A DNA stretch of 64,000 bases from Dyella marensis (GTDB taxonomy: Bacteria; Pseudomonadota; Gammaproteobacteria; Xanthomonadales; Rhodanobacteraceae). Made by a program: the position numbers and the translations under genes. Under the pieces are notes generated by a model. That model worked only from the letters and a program-made list of their open reading frames with translations, did not search any database and was not told the DNA's origin. Location of the stretch: the NCBI RefSeq assembly GCF_900112865.1, contig NZ_FONH01000011.1:1-64000 (forward strand), written 5' to 3'. Shown one piece after another: positions 23,957 to 33,356 of this stretch; position 1 is the first letter of the stretch, and each line of letters begins with the position of its first letter.

Positions 23957-26641
23957 ATGCTGAACATGTCGACCGCGGAACTTCCCGCCCGCAGCCGCGC
24001 GCCCTGGTGGTTCAACCTGGCCGGGCAACTGCTTGAACCCTGGTTGCGCCTGCGGCGCGACCCGGCCGAACCCGCGACCCTGCTCAAGGCCGGCCTGCCG
24101 GTGTGCTACGTGGTCGAGCGCGATGGTTTTTCCGACGCGCTGATCCTTGAGCGCGCCTGCCGCGAGGCCGGCCTGCCCAGCCCCATGCAACCGCTGCAGG
24201 GCACGCGCCGCCGGCGCTCGATGTTCGCGCTGGTGCGCCGCGACGGCTGGCTGTTCGGCCGCAATCGTCACCGCGCGCCCACCGAAACGCTGAGCCAGCT
24301 GGTGCGCACGCTCGAAGCCGACCCCGAGCGCGACATCCAGATCGTGCCCGTGTCCATCTATGTCGGCCGCGCGCCGAACCGCGAATCCGGCTGGTTCAGC
24401 GTGCTGTTCTCCGAGAACTGGGTGATGGTCGGCCGCTTCCGCCGCCTGCTCGCCCTGCTGCTCAACGGCCGCGACACCGTGGTGCATTTCTCCACACCCG
24501 TGTCGCTGCGCTCGGTGATGACCGAGGCGGGCGACATCCAGCAGCCCGAGCGTTTCGCGCGCAAGATCGCCCGTGTGCTGCGCACGCATTTCCGGCGCAT
24601 CCGCGCGGCGGTGATCGGTCCGGACCTCTCGCACCGCCGCACCGTGGTCGACTCCGTGCTCAACGCCGAGCCCGTGCGCGACGCCATCGCCGCCACCGCC
24701 GCGCGCGAGAACATCAGCCCGGCCAAGGCCTGGCGCAAGGCGCACGACATGGCGATGGAAGTCGCCGCCGACTACTCGCACCCCGTGGTGCGCTCGGTGT
24801 CGTTCCTGCTTTCCAACTTCTGGAACAAGCTGTACGACGGCATCGCCATGCACCACTTCGACAAGGTCCGCGCCGCCGCGCCGGGCCACGAAGTGGTGTA
24901 CGTGCCCTGCCACCGCAGCCATGCCGACTACCTGTTGCTCAGCTATCAATTGCACCAGGCCGGCGTGGTGGTGCCGCATATCGCCGCCGGCGTGAACCTC
25001 AACCTGCCGGTGATCGGCCCGGTGCTGCGCCGCGGCGGCGCGTTCTTCCTGCGCCGCAGCTTCAAGGGCAATGCGCTGTACTCGGTGGTGTTCAACGAAT
25101 ACCTGGCGCAGCTGATCGACCGCGGCGTGCCGATCGAATACTTCATCGAAGGCGGCCGCTCCCGCACCGGTCGCCTGCTGGCGCCGCGCGCCGGCATGCT
25201 GGTGATGACGGTGCGCGCCTTCCTGCGGGCGCCGCGACGCCCGGTGCTGTTCCAGCCGGTATACATCGGCTACGAAAAGCTGATGGAAGGCAAGAGCTAC
25301 GTCGGCGAGCTCTCCGGCAAGACCAAGGAGAAAGAATCGCTGATCGGCCTGCTGCGCGGCCTTAAGGTTTTGCGCCAGCGCTACGGCCACGTCGCGCTCA
25401 ACTTCGGCGAACCGATCGAACTCAACCCGCTGCTCGACGCCGCCAGCCCCGACTGGCGCGCCGCCAGCGCCGATCCCGATGCCAAGCCGGAATGGCTCAA
25501 CGGCGTGGTCGACAACCTGGCCGAGCAGATCCAGGTCAATATCAACCGCGCCGCCGACGTCAACCCTATCAATCTGCTGGCGCTGGCCCTGCTGGCCACG
25601 CCCAAGCACGCGATGGCGGAAAGCGACCTGCTCGCCCAGCTCGAGCTGATGAAGGCGCTGCTGGAAGAGCTGCCCTACTCCGACCGCATGACCCTCACCC
25701 CGATGGACCCGGCCGGCATCATCGCCTACGGCGAGCAGATGGGCTGGATCAGCCGCGTGCGCCATCCGCTGGGCGACGTGCTGACCACGGACGGCGAGCA
25801 GGCGGTGCTGCTCAGCTACTTCCGCAACAACGTGCTGCACTTGCAGGCCACGGCTGCGTGGGTGGCCTGCTGCTTCCTCAACAACCGCCGCATGACGCGC
25901 GCTTCGGTGCTGCGCCTGGGCCGCATCATCTACCCCTTCATCCGCGGCGAGCTGTTCCTGCCGTGGGATACGGAGGGCTTCGGCCAGCAGGTGCAGGCCA
26001 CCATCGACTTCTTCGTGCGCCGCGGCCTGCTGGAAGCCAGCGGCGAAGGCCGCGTGCTCGAGCGCGGCCCCGGCCAGGACGATGCCGCCTACCAGTTGCG
26101 CGTGATCGCGCGCAGCCTGATCCAGGCCTTCGAGCGCTACTACATCACCATCGCCGCGCTGGTGAAGAACGGCCCGCACGTGCTCACCCCGGCCGAGCTG
26201 GAGAACGCCTGCACGCTCACCGCGCAGCGCCTGGCCCTGCTGGACGAGCTGTCCGCGCCGGAGTTCTTCGACAAGGCGCTGTTCCGCGGCTTCATCCAGA
26301 AGCTGCGCGAGAGCCGCATCATCTGGACCGACGGGAACGGCAAGCTCGACTACGACGCCGCGCTGGAAGTGATGGTGCGCGATGCGCGCGTGATCCTCGC
26401 CCGCGAGGTGCGCCACTCGATCCTCAAGATCACCCCCGGCGGCGACAGCGACAAGGAAGCTGGCGAGAAGGAAGCCGCGCCCGCCGTGACCGAGCCGCCT
26501 GTCGCCGCACCGGTGCCGGACGACGCCTCCGCCGAAGACCTGCATCGCCGCCATGTCGATGCCGAACATCACGCCCACGAACACGAAACGGTGCGCCCGG
26601 TCGATACCGAAGCGCAGCGCGACCAGGAGCCGCGCGCCTGA
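23957..26641 (+). CDS. plsB: Glycerol-3-phosphate 1-O-acyltransferase PlsB
   Basis: The 894-residue enzyme moves an acyl group to position 1 of glycerol-3-phosphate, the first step of phospholipid synthesis, at the inner membrane. The four acyltransferase blocks are clear: HRSHAD near residue 318 (His and Asp catalytic), [10 protein letters not shown] near 360, [11 protein letters not shown] near 396, and [14 protein letters not shown] near 430. Length is slightly above E. coli PlsB (807) because of a C-terminal tail rich in Glu, Ala and His. ubiE follows after 31 bases on the same strand. Confidence 0.96.
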   Translation: MLNMSTAELPARSRAPWWFNLAGQLLEPWLRLRRDPAEPATLLKAGLPVCYVVERDGFSDALILERACREAGLPSPMQPLQGTRRRRSMFALVRRDGWLFGRNRHRAPTETLSQLVRTLEADPERDIQIVPVSIYVGRAPNRESGWFSVLFSENWVMVGRFRRLLALLLNGRDTVVHFSTPVSLRSVMTEAGDIQQPERFARKIARVLRTHFRRIRAAVIGPDLSHRRTVVDSVLNAEPVRDAIAATAARENISPAKAWRKAHDMAMEVAADYSHPVVRSVSFLLSNFWNKLYDGIAMHHFDKVRAAAPGHEVVYVPCHRSHADYLLLSYQLHQAGVVVPHIAAGVNLNLPVIGPVLRRGGAFFLRRSFKGNALYSVVFNEYLAQLIDRGVPIEYFIEGGRSRTGRLLAPRAGMLVMTVRAFLRAPRRPVLFQPVYIGYEKLMEGKSYVGELSGKTKEKESLIGLLRGLKVLRQRYGHVALNFGEPIELNPLLDAASPDWRAASADPDAKPEWLNGVVDNLAEQIQVNINRAADVNPINLLALALLATPKHAMAESDLLAQLELMKALLEELPYSDRMTLTPMDPAGIIAYGEQMGWISRVRHPLGDVLTTDGEQAVLLSYFRNNVLHLQATAAWVACCFLNNRRMTRASVLRLGRIIYPFIRGELFLPWDTEGFGQQVQATIDFFVRRGLLEASGEGRVLERGPGQDDAAYQLRVIARSLIQAFERYYITIAALVKNGPHVLTPAELENACTLTAQRLALLDELSAPEFFDKALFRGFIQKLRESRIIWTDGNGKLDYDAALEVMVRDARVILAREVRHSILKITPGGDSDKEAGEKEAAPAVTEPPVAAPVPDDASAEDLHRRHVDAEHHAHEHETVRPVDTEAQRDQEPRA

Positions 26642-26672
26642 GCGCGGCCCATACATTTTCGAGTCCTTCCTC

Positions 26673-27422
26673 ATGAGCGATCAGCAGACCACCCATTTCG
26701 GCTTCCGCGACGTCCCGCTCGGCGACAAGCAGAAGCTCGTCGGCCGCGTATTCACCTCGGTGGCCAGCAGCTACGACCTGATGAACGACCTGATGTCGTT
26801 CGGCGTGCACCGCCTGTGGAAACGCCACTTCGTCGCCATCAGCGGCGTGCGCAAGGGCGACCGCGTGCTGGACCTGGCCGGCGGCACCGGCGACATCGCC
26901 GCGCTGCTCAAGCCGGTGGTCGGCACCGAAGGCGAGGTGGTGGTGGGCGACATCAACGCCGCCATGCTCAACGTCGGCCGCGACCGCCTCACCGACCGCG
27001 GCCTGGTCGGCGGCCTGCGCTGGGCCCAGCTCAACGCCGAATGCCTGCCGTTCCCGGATAACAGCTTCGATGCGGTGACCATGGCCTTCGGCCTGCGCAA
27101 CGTCACCGACAAGGACAAGGCGCTGGCCGATATCTGCCGCGTGCTCAAGCCCGGCGGCCGCGCGCTGGTGCTGGAGTTCTCCAAGGTGCAGAGCGAGCTG
27201 TTCGGCAAGCTGTACGACTTCCACTCCTTCAAGGTGCTGCCCAAGCTAGGCCAGCTGTTCGCCGGCGACGCCGACAGCTACCAGTACCTGGCCGAATCGA
27301 TCCGCAAGCATCCGGACCAGGCAACGCTGAAGGGCATGATGGAACGCGCCGGTTTCGGCAAGGTGGAGGTGCGCAACCTCACCAACGGCATCGTGGCGAT
27401 CCACAAGGCCTACAAACTGTAA
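26673..27422 (+). CDS. ubiE: Ubiquinone/menaquinone biosynthesis C-methyltransferase UbiE
   Basis: The 249-residue SAM-dependent methyltransferase carries out the C-methylation of the quinone ring. The start ([17 protein letters not shown]) and [16 protein letters not shown] are family signatures; the SAM-binding motif [11 protein letters not shown] is near residue 66, [12 protein letters not shown] near 130, and LEFSKV near 168. Length matches E. coli UbiE (251). ATG 26673 gives the conserved N terminus. It forms a likely operon with plsB. A palindromic repeat follows its stop codon by 10 bases. Confidence 0.96.
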   Translation: MSDQQTTHFGFRDVPLGDKQKLVGRVFTSVASSYDLMNDLMSFGVHRLWKRHFVAISGVRKGDRVLDLAGGTGDIAALLKPVVGTEGEVVVGDINAAMLNVGRDRLTDRGLVGGLRWAQLNAECLPFPDNSFDAVTMAFGLRNVTDKDKALADICRVLKPGGRALVLEFSKVQSELFGKLYDFHSFKVLPKLGQLFAGDADSYQYLAESIRKHPDQATLKGMMERAGFGKVEVRNLTNGIVAIHKAYKL

Positions 27423-27432
27423 GGCACTTGCG

Positions 27433-27514
27433 TAGGTTGGGGTGAGCAAAGCGAACCCCAACATCGCGATACGGCAAAGGTCTGTTGGGGTTCGCTGCGC
27501 TCACCCCAACCTAC
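27433..27514. repeat. 82-bp inverted repeat element (GTAGGTTGGGGTGAGC family), copy 1
   Basis: The arms GTAGGTTGGGGTGAGC and GCTCACCCCAACCTAC close around an inner pair, GCGAACCCCAAC / GTTGGGGTTCGC. It lies between convergent ubiE and the GGDEF gene and supplies the last codons and TGA stop of the latter. The other copies are at 51440, 56564 and 62097. Confidence 0.9.
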
Positions 27515-28532
27515 GATGGTTTTCCTTGCGCGAGCGCTTGTCCGCATACATCGCCGCATCGGCCTGCGCGATCAACGCTTCCGCATCGCGCGCATCGCGC
27601 GCGGCGACGATCATGCCTATGCTCGGACCCGCGTAATCGATCGTCGCGCCAGCCAGGCCGAAATGCCCGGTAGTAGCGACCTGCAGGCGCGTGCGCATGG
27701 CCCTGGCGGCGACATCCGCATCGCTGTCATGCGGCGTATGCGACAGCACCACGAACTCGTCCCCGCCCAGCCGCGCCACGAAATCCCCCGCACGCAACGC
27801 GCCTTGCAGGCGACCGCCGATCGCGGCGAGGAACTGGTCGCCCACCTCGTGCCCATGGCGGTCGTTGATCGCCTTGAACTGATCCAGGTCGATGAAGGCC
27901 ACCGCCAACGCGCCGCCTTCGCGCTCCAGCGAGGCCAGGCGCCGGCGCAGTTCTTCCATCAGTGCGCGCCGGTTGGGCAGATGGGTGGTCGTATCCGTCA
28001 GCGCGCTGATCGCCAGCGAATCGTTGGCCTGGCGCAGCGCATGCACCAGCCGCTCGCGCTCGATCTGCTGGCCGATCAGCCGCGAGAACATGTGCAGGAT
28101 CTTCTCCGCCCCGTCGGCCAGCGGCTTGCGCTCGCCGCTGGCAGCGCACAACGTGCCGTACAGCGTGCCGTCCTCGACCCGCACCGGCGTACTGGTATAG
28201 GTGGCGATGCCCAGCGCCATCGCGGCTTCCGAATCGGCCCAGCAATTGGCCACGTCGTCGGTGTAGAGCCGCCCTTCCTCCAGCGCGCGCTTGCACAAGG
28301 TGCCTTCCCACGGCACTTCCAGGCCTTCCGGAATCTGCAGGCGCAAGCTGTTGCGCGCGTACAGCACGTGCTGGATGCCTGCCGCGCCGTCGATCCGCGT
28401 GAGATAGGTCGACTCCAGGCCGGTCACGGCCTGCAGCAGTTCCAGCAGCGGACGCACCAGTTCTTCCAGCGAGCGAGCGCCGGCAACGGAATCCGCGAGC
28501 AGACTGATGAAATCGGGAGATGCGTAGCCCAT
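27501..28532 (-). CDS. GAF-GGDEF diguanylate cyclase
   Basis: The 343-residue cytoplasmic protein has a GAF sensor domain (about residues 10-165) and a GGDEF domain (about 180-340). The active-site motif GGDEF is intact (RLGGDEFVVL, near residue 260), and RAGD five residues before it is a complete RxxD inhibitory site. It should make cyclic di-GMP from two GTP, with product inhibition, under control of a signal bound by GAF. The C-terminal four residues and stop codon are encoded by the inverted repeat at 27433-27514, so the gene end has been overwritten by that element. Confidence 0.92.
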   Translation of the reverse strand: MGYASPDFISLLADSVAGARSLEELVRPLLELLQAVTGLESTYLTRIDGAAGIQHVLYARNSLRLQIPEGLEVPWEGTLCKRALEEGRLYTDDVANCWADSEAAMALGIATYTSTPVRVEDGTLYGTLCAASGERKPLADGAEKILHMFSRLIGQQIERERLVHALRQANDSLAISALTDTTTHLPNRRALMEELRRRLASLEREGGALAVAFIDLDQFKAINDRHGHEVGDQFLAAIGGRLQGALRAGDFVARLGGDEFVVLSHTPHDSDADVAARAMRTRLQVATTGHFGLAGATIDYAGPSIGMIVAARDARDAEALIAQADAAMYADKRSRKENHRRLG

Positions 28533-28747
28533 GGCGGCGGCCGGATCTTGCGAGGGTTAACCCGTCGCAAGATGTTTCAGCGATGGGGACTGGGGTCGTC
28601 GTTGACCATAAAACCCGCCGCCGTGTCTTGCAACGGCAGCGAGCGCGACGGAGCGCACATCGGCGCGCGCTTCCCGCTTGAAACACCCCGGACCTATCCA
28701 GCCGCCACGGCCTTGCACCTTCCGATGCAAGACTGCGAAAGAACGCG

Positions 28748-29281
28748 TTACGAGCTGGCAGGCACCACGAGCACGCCGCGCACCTCGCGCCGCATCGCCA
28801 GCAGCGCCGCCGCCCACAGCCCCACGCAAGCCGCGAGCGCGGCAAACGCATTGCCCACCGGCTGCGCCATGTACATGCCCAGGATCGAGGTTACGATCAG
28901 CGCCACGCCCAGCACATAGAACTGCCAGAACGGGATCCCATACGCCATCGGCAGGAAATGCAGACCGACCACCAGCGCGACCGCGGCAAGCTTCAGTTCC
29001 GGATGGCCCAGGTTATTGGCCACGTTGATCGCGATCAGGATGCCGACGCCCTCGCCGATGCTGGCCCACCGCACGACCTTCTGCGCCCGCTCGGTAAGCT
29101 GATGCACCTGCCTTTCGCTGGAAACCGCGCGATGCACGCGCCGCGCATACAGCGCGAACGCCGCGAACACGACCACCGGTATCACGAGATACGGACTGCG
29201 CGCGCCCTCCAGCTGGACGATGCTGGCGATGGCGAAAAACGTGCCGAAGAAACTCATGATCATCGCACCCCAAAATCCCAT
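28748..29281 (-). CDS. Small polytopic membrane protein, unknown
   Basis: The 177-residue protein has about five hydrophobic helices: near residues 5-22, 27-45, 75-92, 98-130 and 140-165. ATG 29281 follows a GGGGAAAG ribosome site; the frame stays open upstream without support. The gap to the GGDEF gene upstream end is 215 bases with no clear signal. No motif identifies its function. Confidence 0.75.
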   Translation of the reverse strand: MGFWGAMIMSFFGTFFAIASIVQLEGARSPYLVIPVVVFAAFALYARRVHRAVSSERQVHQLTERAQKVVRWASIGEGVGILIAINVANNLGHPELKLAAVALVVGLHFLPMAYGIPFWQFYVLGVALIVTSILGMYMAQPVGNAFAALAACVGLWAAALLAMRREVRGVLVVPASS

Positions 29282-29767
29282 GCCGCTTTCCCCTTCCTGG
29301 TGGTGTTCGATCGAACGATGAGCCGCCATCGCCTCTGTGCGGAGCCGCTCTGGCCCGCACATGCGATGGTTGCTTTGCAGTTGTCCCCTTGGTCTCCGGC
29401 CCCTGCAGCCGTGGGGCCGCGGCGGGGTGGAGGTGTGCAACTTCACCATGGCGTGGTGGCGGCCCACAAGTCCGGTGCGCTGGTGATAGTGCGTATATGA
29501 CCATGCCGGCGGGAACCTCACCCATAGCCGGCGTCATCGCGACGATATGACATGCGTCAGGAGCAGCCATGCATGCCAACCCGAAGATGCAGGCGTTGTC
29601 CTACAGACAGCCAGAATTCGTTTTGATAGCTTGGTTGGCGTTGCTCGCGGTGTGTTTCGAATGCGCGTCGCGAGCAGCCATGGCAGCAATGCTGTGAGAG
29701 CGCGGGCCAAGGGTGCTTGGAACACCCCTGACCCGCTAACCATCACCAACTGTCTAAGGAGTTGATC
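29282..29767. other. Intergenic region with palindrome and hairpin
   Basis: No credible gene is seen in these 486 bases. A perfect 12-base palindrome GTTCGATCGAAC lies at 29305-29316, 24 bases upstream of the membrane protein start, as an operator might. A nested hairpin (GCGGG...CCCGC, about 29700-29735) lies just before the small open frame at 29768. Confidence 0.5.
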
Positions 29768-29869
29768 ATGGCTATGCCAGATCATACGGCACTTCCTCGC
29801 TCGCCGATCCCCACGGCGACACCCCCACCGACCATCCGGGCCGTCCGACGACACCGCGGACACGGTTGA
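29768..29869 (+). CDS. Possible small protein, 33 residues
   Basis: ATG 29768 has a strong AAGGAG six bases upstream. The product would be a short Pro/Thr/Arg-rich peptide (MAMPDHTALPRSPIP...). The same AAGGAGTTG leader precedes the gene at 30105. An ACCGCGG...CCGCGGT hairpin overlaps and follows the stop codon. Support is the ribosome site and spacing only; it may instead be an untranslated leader. Confidence 0.35.
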   Translation: MAMPDHTALPRSPIPTATPPPTIRAVRRHRGHG

Positions 29870-30035
29870 AGAACCGCGGTTTAAGGGTTTTCCGTAGGAA
29901 ATTTTCCGAGCCGTCCTACCCGGCATGTCGCCGTGTGCGATGGGGAAATCCCTGATCCCGCCACCCACTTCCTCAATCAAGCCGCCCGGCGCCCAGTCTT
30001 TGGGCCACCGGTGAACCCTCGAGTCCGTGTGATCG

Positions 30036-30067
30036 CGGCACGCCGTGCTGTTGGCGGCGTGCCGTTT
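30036..30067 (+). terminator. Perfect 10-bp hairpin followed by TTT
   Basis: CGGCACGCCG (30036-30045) pairs with CGGCGTGCCG (30055-30064) around a nine-base loop and is followed by TTTA. It lies 38 bases before the next gene and could be a weak terminator or attenuator. Confidence 0.5.
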
Positions 30068-30104
30068 ACGGAGCGAGGTTGCGGTGCTTAGCAAGGAGTT
30101 GCTT

Positions 30105-30425
30105 ATGAACAACGCTTTCGGCGAACCCTGGATCATCCGCCACACCAACTACTTCTCCGACCCTGGCGCGGGTCCGGATGAGTTGCTCAACGACGCCACC
30201 GAATGGCTGCATTACGCCTACAACTCGCTGAAGCTGCTCGCCGAGCTGGTGGACGAGCGCGGCAGCATCGATGTCCATCGCCTGCCGATCATGCTGGAAG
30301 GCATTGCGGCGTTCGTCGACATGGGCACGCGCTGTGCGACGCAAGCCCATATGCGGATGCAGTGGCAGCAAGTGCGCGCTGCAACGGGACATCGAGCGGC
30401 GGACGCGGCTCCGACCGAGCCATAA
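30105..30425 (+). CDS. Hypothetical protein, small DUF3077/DUF6124-like
   Basis: The 106-residue soluble protein begins MNNAFGEPWIIRHTNYFSDP and has a helical middle (ATEWLHYAYNSLKLLAELVD). The layout, an N-terminal 'ligand' strand then a helix pair with periodic small residues, recalls the small DUF3077-type proteins of Pseudomonas, but I would not name a function. AAGGAG lies 9 bases before ATG 30105. It is not obviously linked to neighbouring genes. Confidence 0.6.
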   Translation: MNNAFGEPWIIRHTNYFSDPGAGPDELLNDATEWLHYAYNSLKLLAELVDERGSIDVHRLPIMLEGIAAFVDMGTRCATQAHMRMQWQQVRAATGHRAADAAPTEP

Positions 30426-30439
30426 CCCATCACCACCCG

Positions 30440-30500
30440 CTACCTGCCCCCTCTCCCCTCCGGGGAGAGGGTTGGGGCGAGGGGCCGGGCGGAGCGCAAC
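30440..30500. repeat. Partial copy of the CTCTCCC/GGGAGAG element
   Basis: CCCTCTCCCCTCCGGGGAGAGGG is followed by GCGGAGCGCAACGC-type sequence as in the copies at 23808 and 54642, but the right half is missing. It forms a good hairpin after the 30105 gene. Confidence 0.55.
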
Positions 30501-30528
30501 GCCGAGGCTCATACGGCACCGCAGCGAT

Positions 30529-31125
30529 CTATATTCGAGCGGCTCGGACTCTGGAAATGTCGAGCCGCTTCAACTCCGCCGCTGTCAATCGCGGAAGGAT
30601 TTTTCCATACAGTTCCACCACCTCCGAGTACTCCTTCCGCTTGAAAGCCGACTCGGCCATGGGACGCACCTGTTCCGCGAGCACATCTAGCGCGTATTCA
30701 TATGACCAGGTATGTTTTTTCTCGTCGAGAAGAGCAAAGAACTCGGCCTCGCCACGGAGAGCTCTTGGCGCGAATGTCTTGACCATTGCGCTTAACTGCT
30801 CAAGTCCCTCCCGCACCCCTTCCAAGGTGGTGGCCGCATACTTGCGATATGCATTCGCCGCAATGGGATCGGATACCCGCATGATTGTCTGTAGCGAATA
30901 TCTCTCTCCACCAAACGAGATTTCAAAACCCAACTCGAACGATTTCCTGCCGTGATAGACATCGACTTCCATGCCGCTTTTCCGGTATCGAACGAGCGTG
31001 GCGTCAACCTGAAGCCGCTTAAAACCGAACCCCCCGAGGAAATCGAACGACTTCGTTGCTTCGTTCGCAAAGTTGAGATCAATGGAAACCCGAACCACTT
31101 CGCCACTGGCCCGCTTAACCATCAT
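30529..31125 (-). CDS. Hypothetical cytoplasmic protein at the RHS-locus edge
   Basis: The protein of about 198 residues has no signal peptide or membrane segment. A beta-rich N-terminal half (VRVSIDLNF, FKRLQVDATLVRYR) is followed by a helical C-terminal half ending with a TPR-like hairpin (AFKRKEYSEVVELYGKILPR). That build resembles several cytoplasmic immunity proteins of polymorphic toxins, but no family is recognised. ATG 31125 is chosen (GGTGGC upstream); longer starts at 31140 or 31203 are open but the latter reads the REP element. Confidence 0.65.
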   Translation of the reverse strand: MMVKRASGEVVRVSIDLNFANEATKSFDFLGGFGFKRLQVDATLVRYRKSGMEVDVYHGRKSFELGFEISFGGERYSLQTIMRVSDPIAANAYRKYAATTLEGVREGLEQLSAMVKTFAPRALRGEAEFFALLDEKKHTWSYEYALDVLAEQVRPMAESAFKRKEYSEVVELYGKILPRLTAAELKRLDISRVRAARI

Positions 31126-31167
31126 TTCAGAGCCACCCATCAGTAGGTTTTTGCGTACGTTTTCACC

Positions 31168-31330
31168 GTCATTCCGGCGCAGGCCGGAATCCAGTAGCGA
31201 CACGACTCAGCTGTGCCGCACCCCATCCATCGCTTATTTCCTGGACCGTACGAGCAAAGACGGGACGCCTGAGCGATAGTGCCAAAACCGAGCACTTCGG
31301 TCACTGGATTCCGGCCTACGCCGGAATGAC
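31168..31330. repeat. REP doublet (REPIN-like), second copy
   Basis: Arms 31168-31195 and 31303-31330 are 28-base reverse complements with one mismatch, the same REP sequence as at 2498-2629. The 107-base spacer differs from the first doublet. Confidence 0.8.
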
Positions 31331-31367
31331 GGCAGCTTTCGATCGTCAGCTTGACTCGTCACCCTAT

Positions 31368-31510
31368 CTATTTCAGCTCGAATTTATTGCATTCAAGCAT
31401 CAAGACGAAAGGCTCGCTTCTATAGTCTCCGGGCGCGAATTCATGGCGAGTCAGCACCTCCACAGCAGCCAGACCAACGCCATCACCGACGCGGATGCAT
31501 CTCGCTACTT
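31368..31510 (-). pseudogene. Remnant of a TonB-C-like secreted protein
   Basis: The translated end EFAPGDYRSEPFVLMLECNK aligns closely with EFTPGDYGNKLFVLMLKYNR, the C terminus of the gene at 31908-32309, and both end in FELK. The surrounding DNA also aligns. Upstream of about 31510 the similarity stops, with no signal peptide or start, so this is a truncated duplicate. Confidence 0.65.
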
Positions 31511-31690
31511 GTCCAGCTTCCCCAAGACCTTCAAGAGATACATCGACATAAAAGTGACGACGCCCGAAAGAAAGAAAACGTAGAGAAGTATGCGAATGAG
31601 ACGGTAGTCGAGGTACTGCAATAACACGAGACACAATGCCGATAGCAGCAGCAAGGCAACGAACAGTCGGAGCAATCTCGAGAATTTCAT
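31505..31690 (-). CDS. Small membrane protein, 61 residues
   Basis: The peptide is nearly all hydrophobic: a basic start (MKFSRLLRLF), two helices (about residues 9-25 and 33-55) and a lysine-rich end. AGGGCG lies 8 bases before the ATG. It overlaps the truncated remnant at 31368-31510 by six bases. It lies in the GC-poor island and may be an accessory or immunity-type membrane protein; no family is recognised. The next 217 bases to 31907 hold nothing I can support. Confidence 0.5.
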   Translation of the reverse strand: MKFSRLLRLFVALLLLSALCLVLLQYLDYRLIRILLYVFFLSGVVTFMSMYLLKVLGKLDK

Positions 31691-31907
31691 GGTTAGAAGC
31701 GCCCTAGCCGTTCGCTCTACAGCTCCGCGTGCTCGAGCCGCGGATCAAGCAGCTAAAAATCGATGCACTTCCTGACTTGGCCAAAATTCACAACCTCAAA
31801 CGAGATGGTTTGAAATCCTATTTCGATGGTCCGCACAACTGAAGGGAAATGAATGATGCACCGCCGTGTGTCGCCATCGTCGGCAAACTCTATCCAACCG
31901 GGATTAC

Positions 31908-32309
31908 CTACTTGAGTTCGAATCTATTGTATTTAAGCATCAGAACGAAAAGCTTGTTCCCATAGTCTCCCGGCGTGAATTCATAACCCTTGAGTGCCTC
32001 CATCGCCGCTCGGCCAATACCTTGAGATGGGTGATACGAAGCGACCCTTACATCGTACGCACCGCCTGAGCCATCGATATGAAATGAAACTATCGCGCAG
32101 GCACGAGATTCAAAGCGGCCAAACATCTGCGACGGCACGCTGAATTTGCCCCGCCTCGCAATCAGACCATCCGCATGCGAGGGCATCGATTCATACCTGT
32201 GCTCCATCTCCGCACATGAGCCGGCATAAGCATCGGTGACGAACCCGAGCAATAGCGGCAGCAGCAGCAAGAGCGGACTCTTCATGCGCATCTTGATCGA
32301 CTTGCTCAT
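31908..32309 (-). CDS. Secreted protein with TonB-C-like domain
   Basis: The 133-residue protein has a signal peptide (MKSPLLLLLPLLLGFVTDAYA, cut before GSC). The C-terminal 80 residues show the TonB C-terminal pattern: a strand pair (AIVSFHIDGSGGAYDVRVAS), a helix (IGRAAMEALKGYEF) and a last strand. No transmembrane anchor or proline spacer of a real TonB is present, so it is a free periplasmic domain. ATG 32309 follows GAGAGG. A related gene lies at 32420 and a truncated copy at 31368. Its job is unknown; a periplasmic immunity or accessory role is inferred from the context. Confidence 0.65.
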   Translation of the reverse strand: MSKSIKMRMKSPLLLLLPLLLGFVTDAYAGSCAEMEHRYESMPSHADGLIARRGKFSVPSQMFGRFESRACAIVSFHIDGSGGAYDVRVASYHPSQGIGRAAMEALKGYEFTPGDYGNKLFVLMLKYNRFELK

Positions 32310-32419
32310 CTGCGCCCTCTCGAACTTGGGCACGGAAAGACACCAACCGGCGAAGTCAAAGCACTTGGACACAGCAAGGCTGAATTGACCTCATCCCGGT
32401 CCATAGAACTTTTTCCTGT

Positions 32420-32875
32420 TCAATGCGAAGGCCGAGATGACGGCATGGCAATTCCCGTCCCACGGAAATAGTCGGGCGACATTTTGTTCGCAACACCCTG
32501 GATGACCAGGCTGTAGGTTCGAAAGCTTCCCAGGAATTCCTGCCGGAAGCGGTACTGCCTGACCACGCGCATCGCAGCCATGGCGAAGGCCATGTCTCCG
32601 GACGATTCGGCAACGGCCAAGTCGATCGGTTCGCCACGTGCGTTGATGGAAAACGTGACCCGCGCGCACTCCCATGTCCCCTGCGGAGTGGGCATCTCCC
32701 CGATCACCGGCTCCATCGGTACATGGGATATCACCAGCGATTCCGTCCGATGCAGCAAGGCCTGCTGGGCGGTGGCGCCGCAGTCGGTGGCGTCCGTCGT
32801 GGTGGCGACGATGAGTGCGACTCCCATCAATAGTCGGCGGCGCCAATCTATTCCCCTGGTCGTTACGCTGGCCAT
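32420..32875 (-). CDS. Secreted TonB-C-like protein, paralogue
   Basis: The 151-residue protein has an N-terminal signal (RRRLLMGVALIVATTTDA) and a TonB-C-like domain with CARVTFSINARGEPIDLAVA, SSGDMAFAMAAMRVVRQYRF and a closing strand (TYSLVIQGV). It has the same build as the gene at 31908 but is clearly diverged. It ends with an extra Met/Ser/Arg tail. Seven bases separate it from the upstream gene, suggesting co-transcription from the RHS side. Function unknown. Confidence 0.65.
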   Translation of the reverse strand: MASVTTRGIDWRRRLLMGVALIVATTTDATDCGATAQQALLHRTESLVISHVPMEPVIGEMPTPQGTWECARVTFSINARGEPIDLAVAESSGDMAFAMAAMRVVRQYRFRQEFLGSFRTYSLVIQGVANKMSPDYFRGTGIAMPSSRPSH

Positions 32876-32882
32876 AGCTAAT

Positions 32883-33344
32883 CTAAGGCACGCAAACCTT
32901 CAATCGATTCGAGGTCACTTTCTTGTCATATCCATGGAAATCCCCAGCCCTCGAATCGAAGTAAGTAACGTCGATTGAGTAACAACCACCCGACATTCCA
33001 TACATGGCCTGGAGTAAATCCGCATCAAAGAGGCCGCCAAAGTACTGTCCAGGAAGCAAGCTGACGTACGACTTCTCGGTGGCCATGCTAGCGTTGACGT
33101 CTCCTCGCATGCCAAGTTCCTCGGTTCGCTTGAAGACCCTGAACTGCAACTGCCCGATCACGGGAGCCATCGACATATCGTGATTGATCCTCACTATATC
33201 GTGTGAGGTATTGACGATCTCCACTGCGTAATGGGCGCCATGCCGACGAAGATGGATGGCGATGTCACTTGCCGAAGCAAGCCCGGCGGACGTCAACAAG
33301 GCAACGAACAGTGCGGCCCGGCCTCGGAGCGTTCGCATTCTCAT
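32883..33344 (-). CDS. Secreted hypothetical protein
   Basis: The 153-residue protein has a signal peptide (ALFVALLTSAGLASA) and a beta-rich mature part of about 130 residues with two cysteines near the end (GCYSID, LKVCVP), which could form a disulfide in the periplasm. GGCGGTG lies 7 bases before ATG 33344. It follows the gene at 33357 by 12 bases. No family is recognised; context suggests an immunity-like or accessory protein of the RHS region. Confidence 0.7.
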   Translation of the reverse strand: MRMRTLRGRAALFVALLTSAGLASASDIAIHLRRHGAHYAVEIVNTSHDIVRINHDMSMAPVIGQLQFRVFKRTEELGMRGDVNASMATEKSYVSLLPGQYFGGLFDADLLQAMYGMSGGCYSIDVTYFDSRAGDFHGYDKKVTSNRLKVCVP

Positions 33345-33356
33345 GGCGGCCACCGC

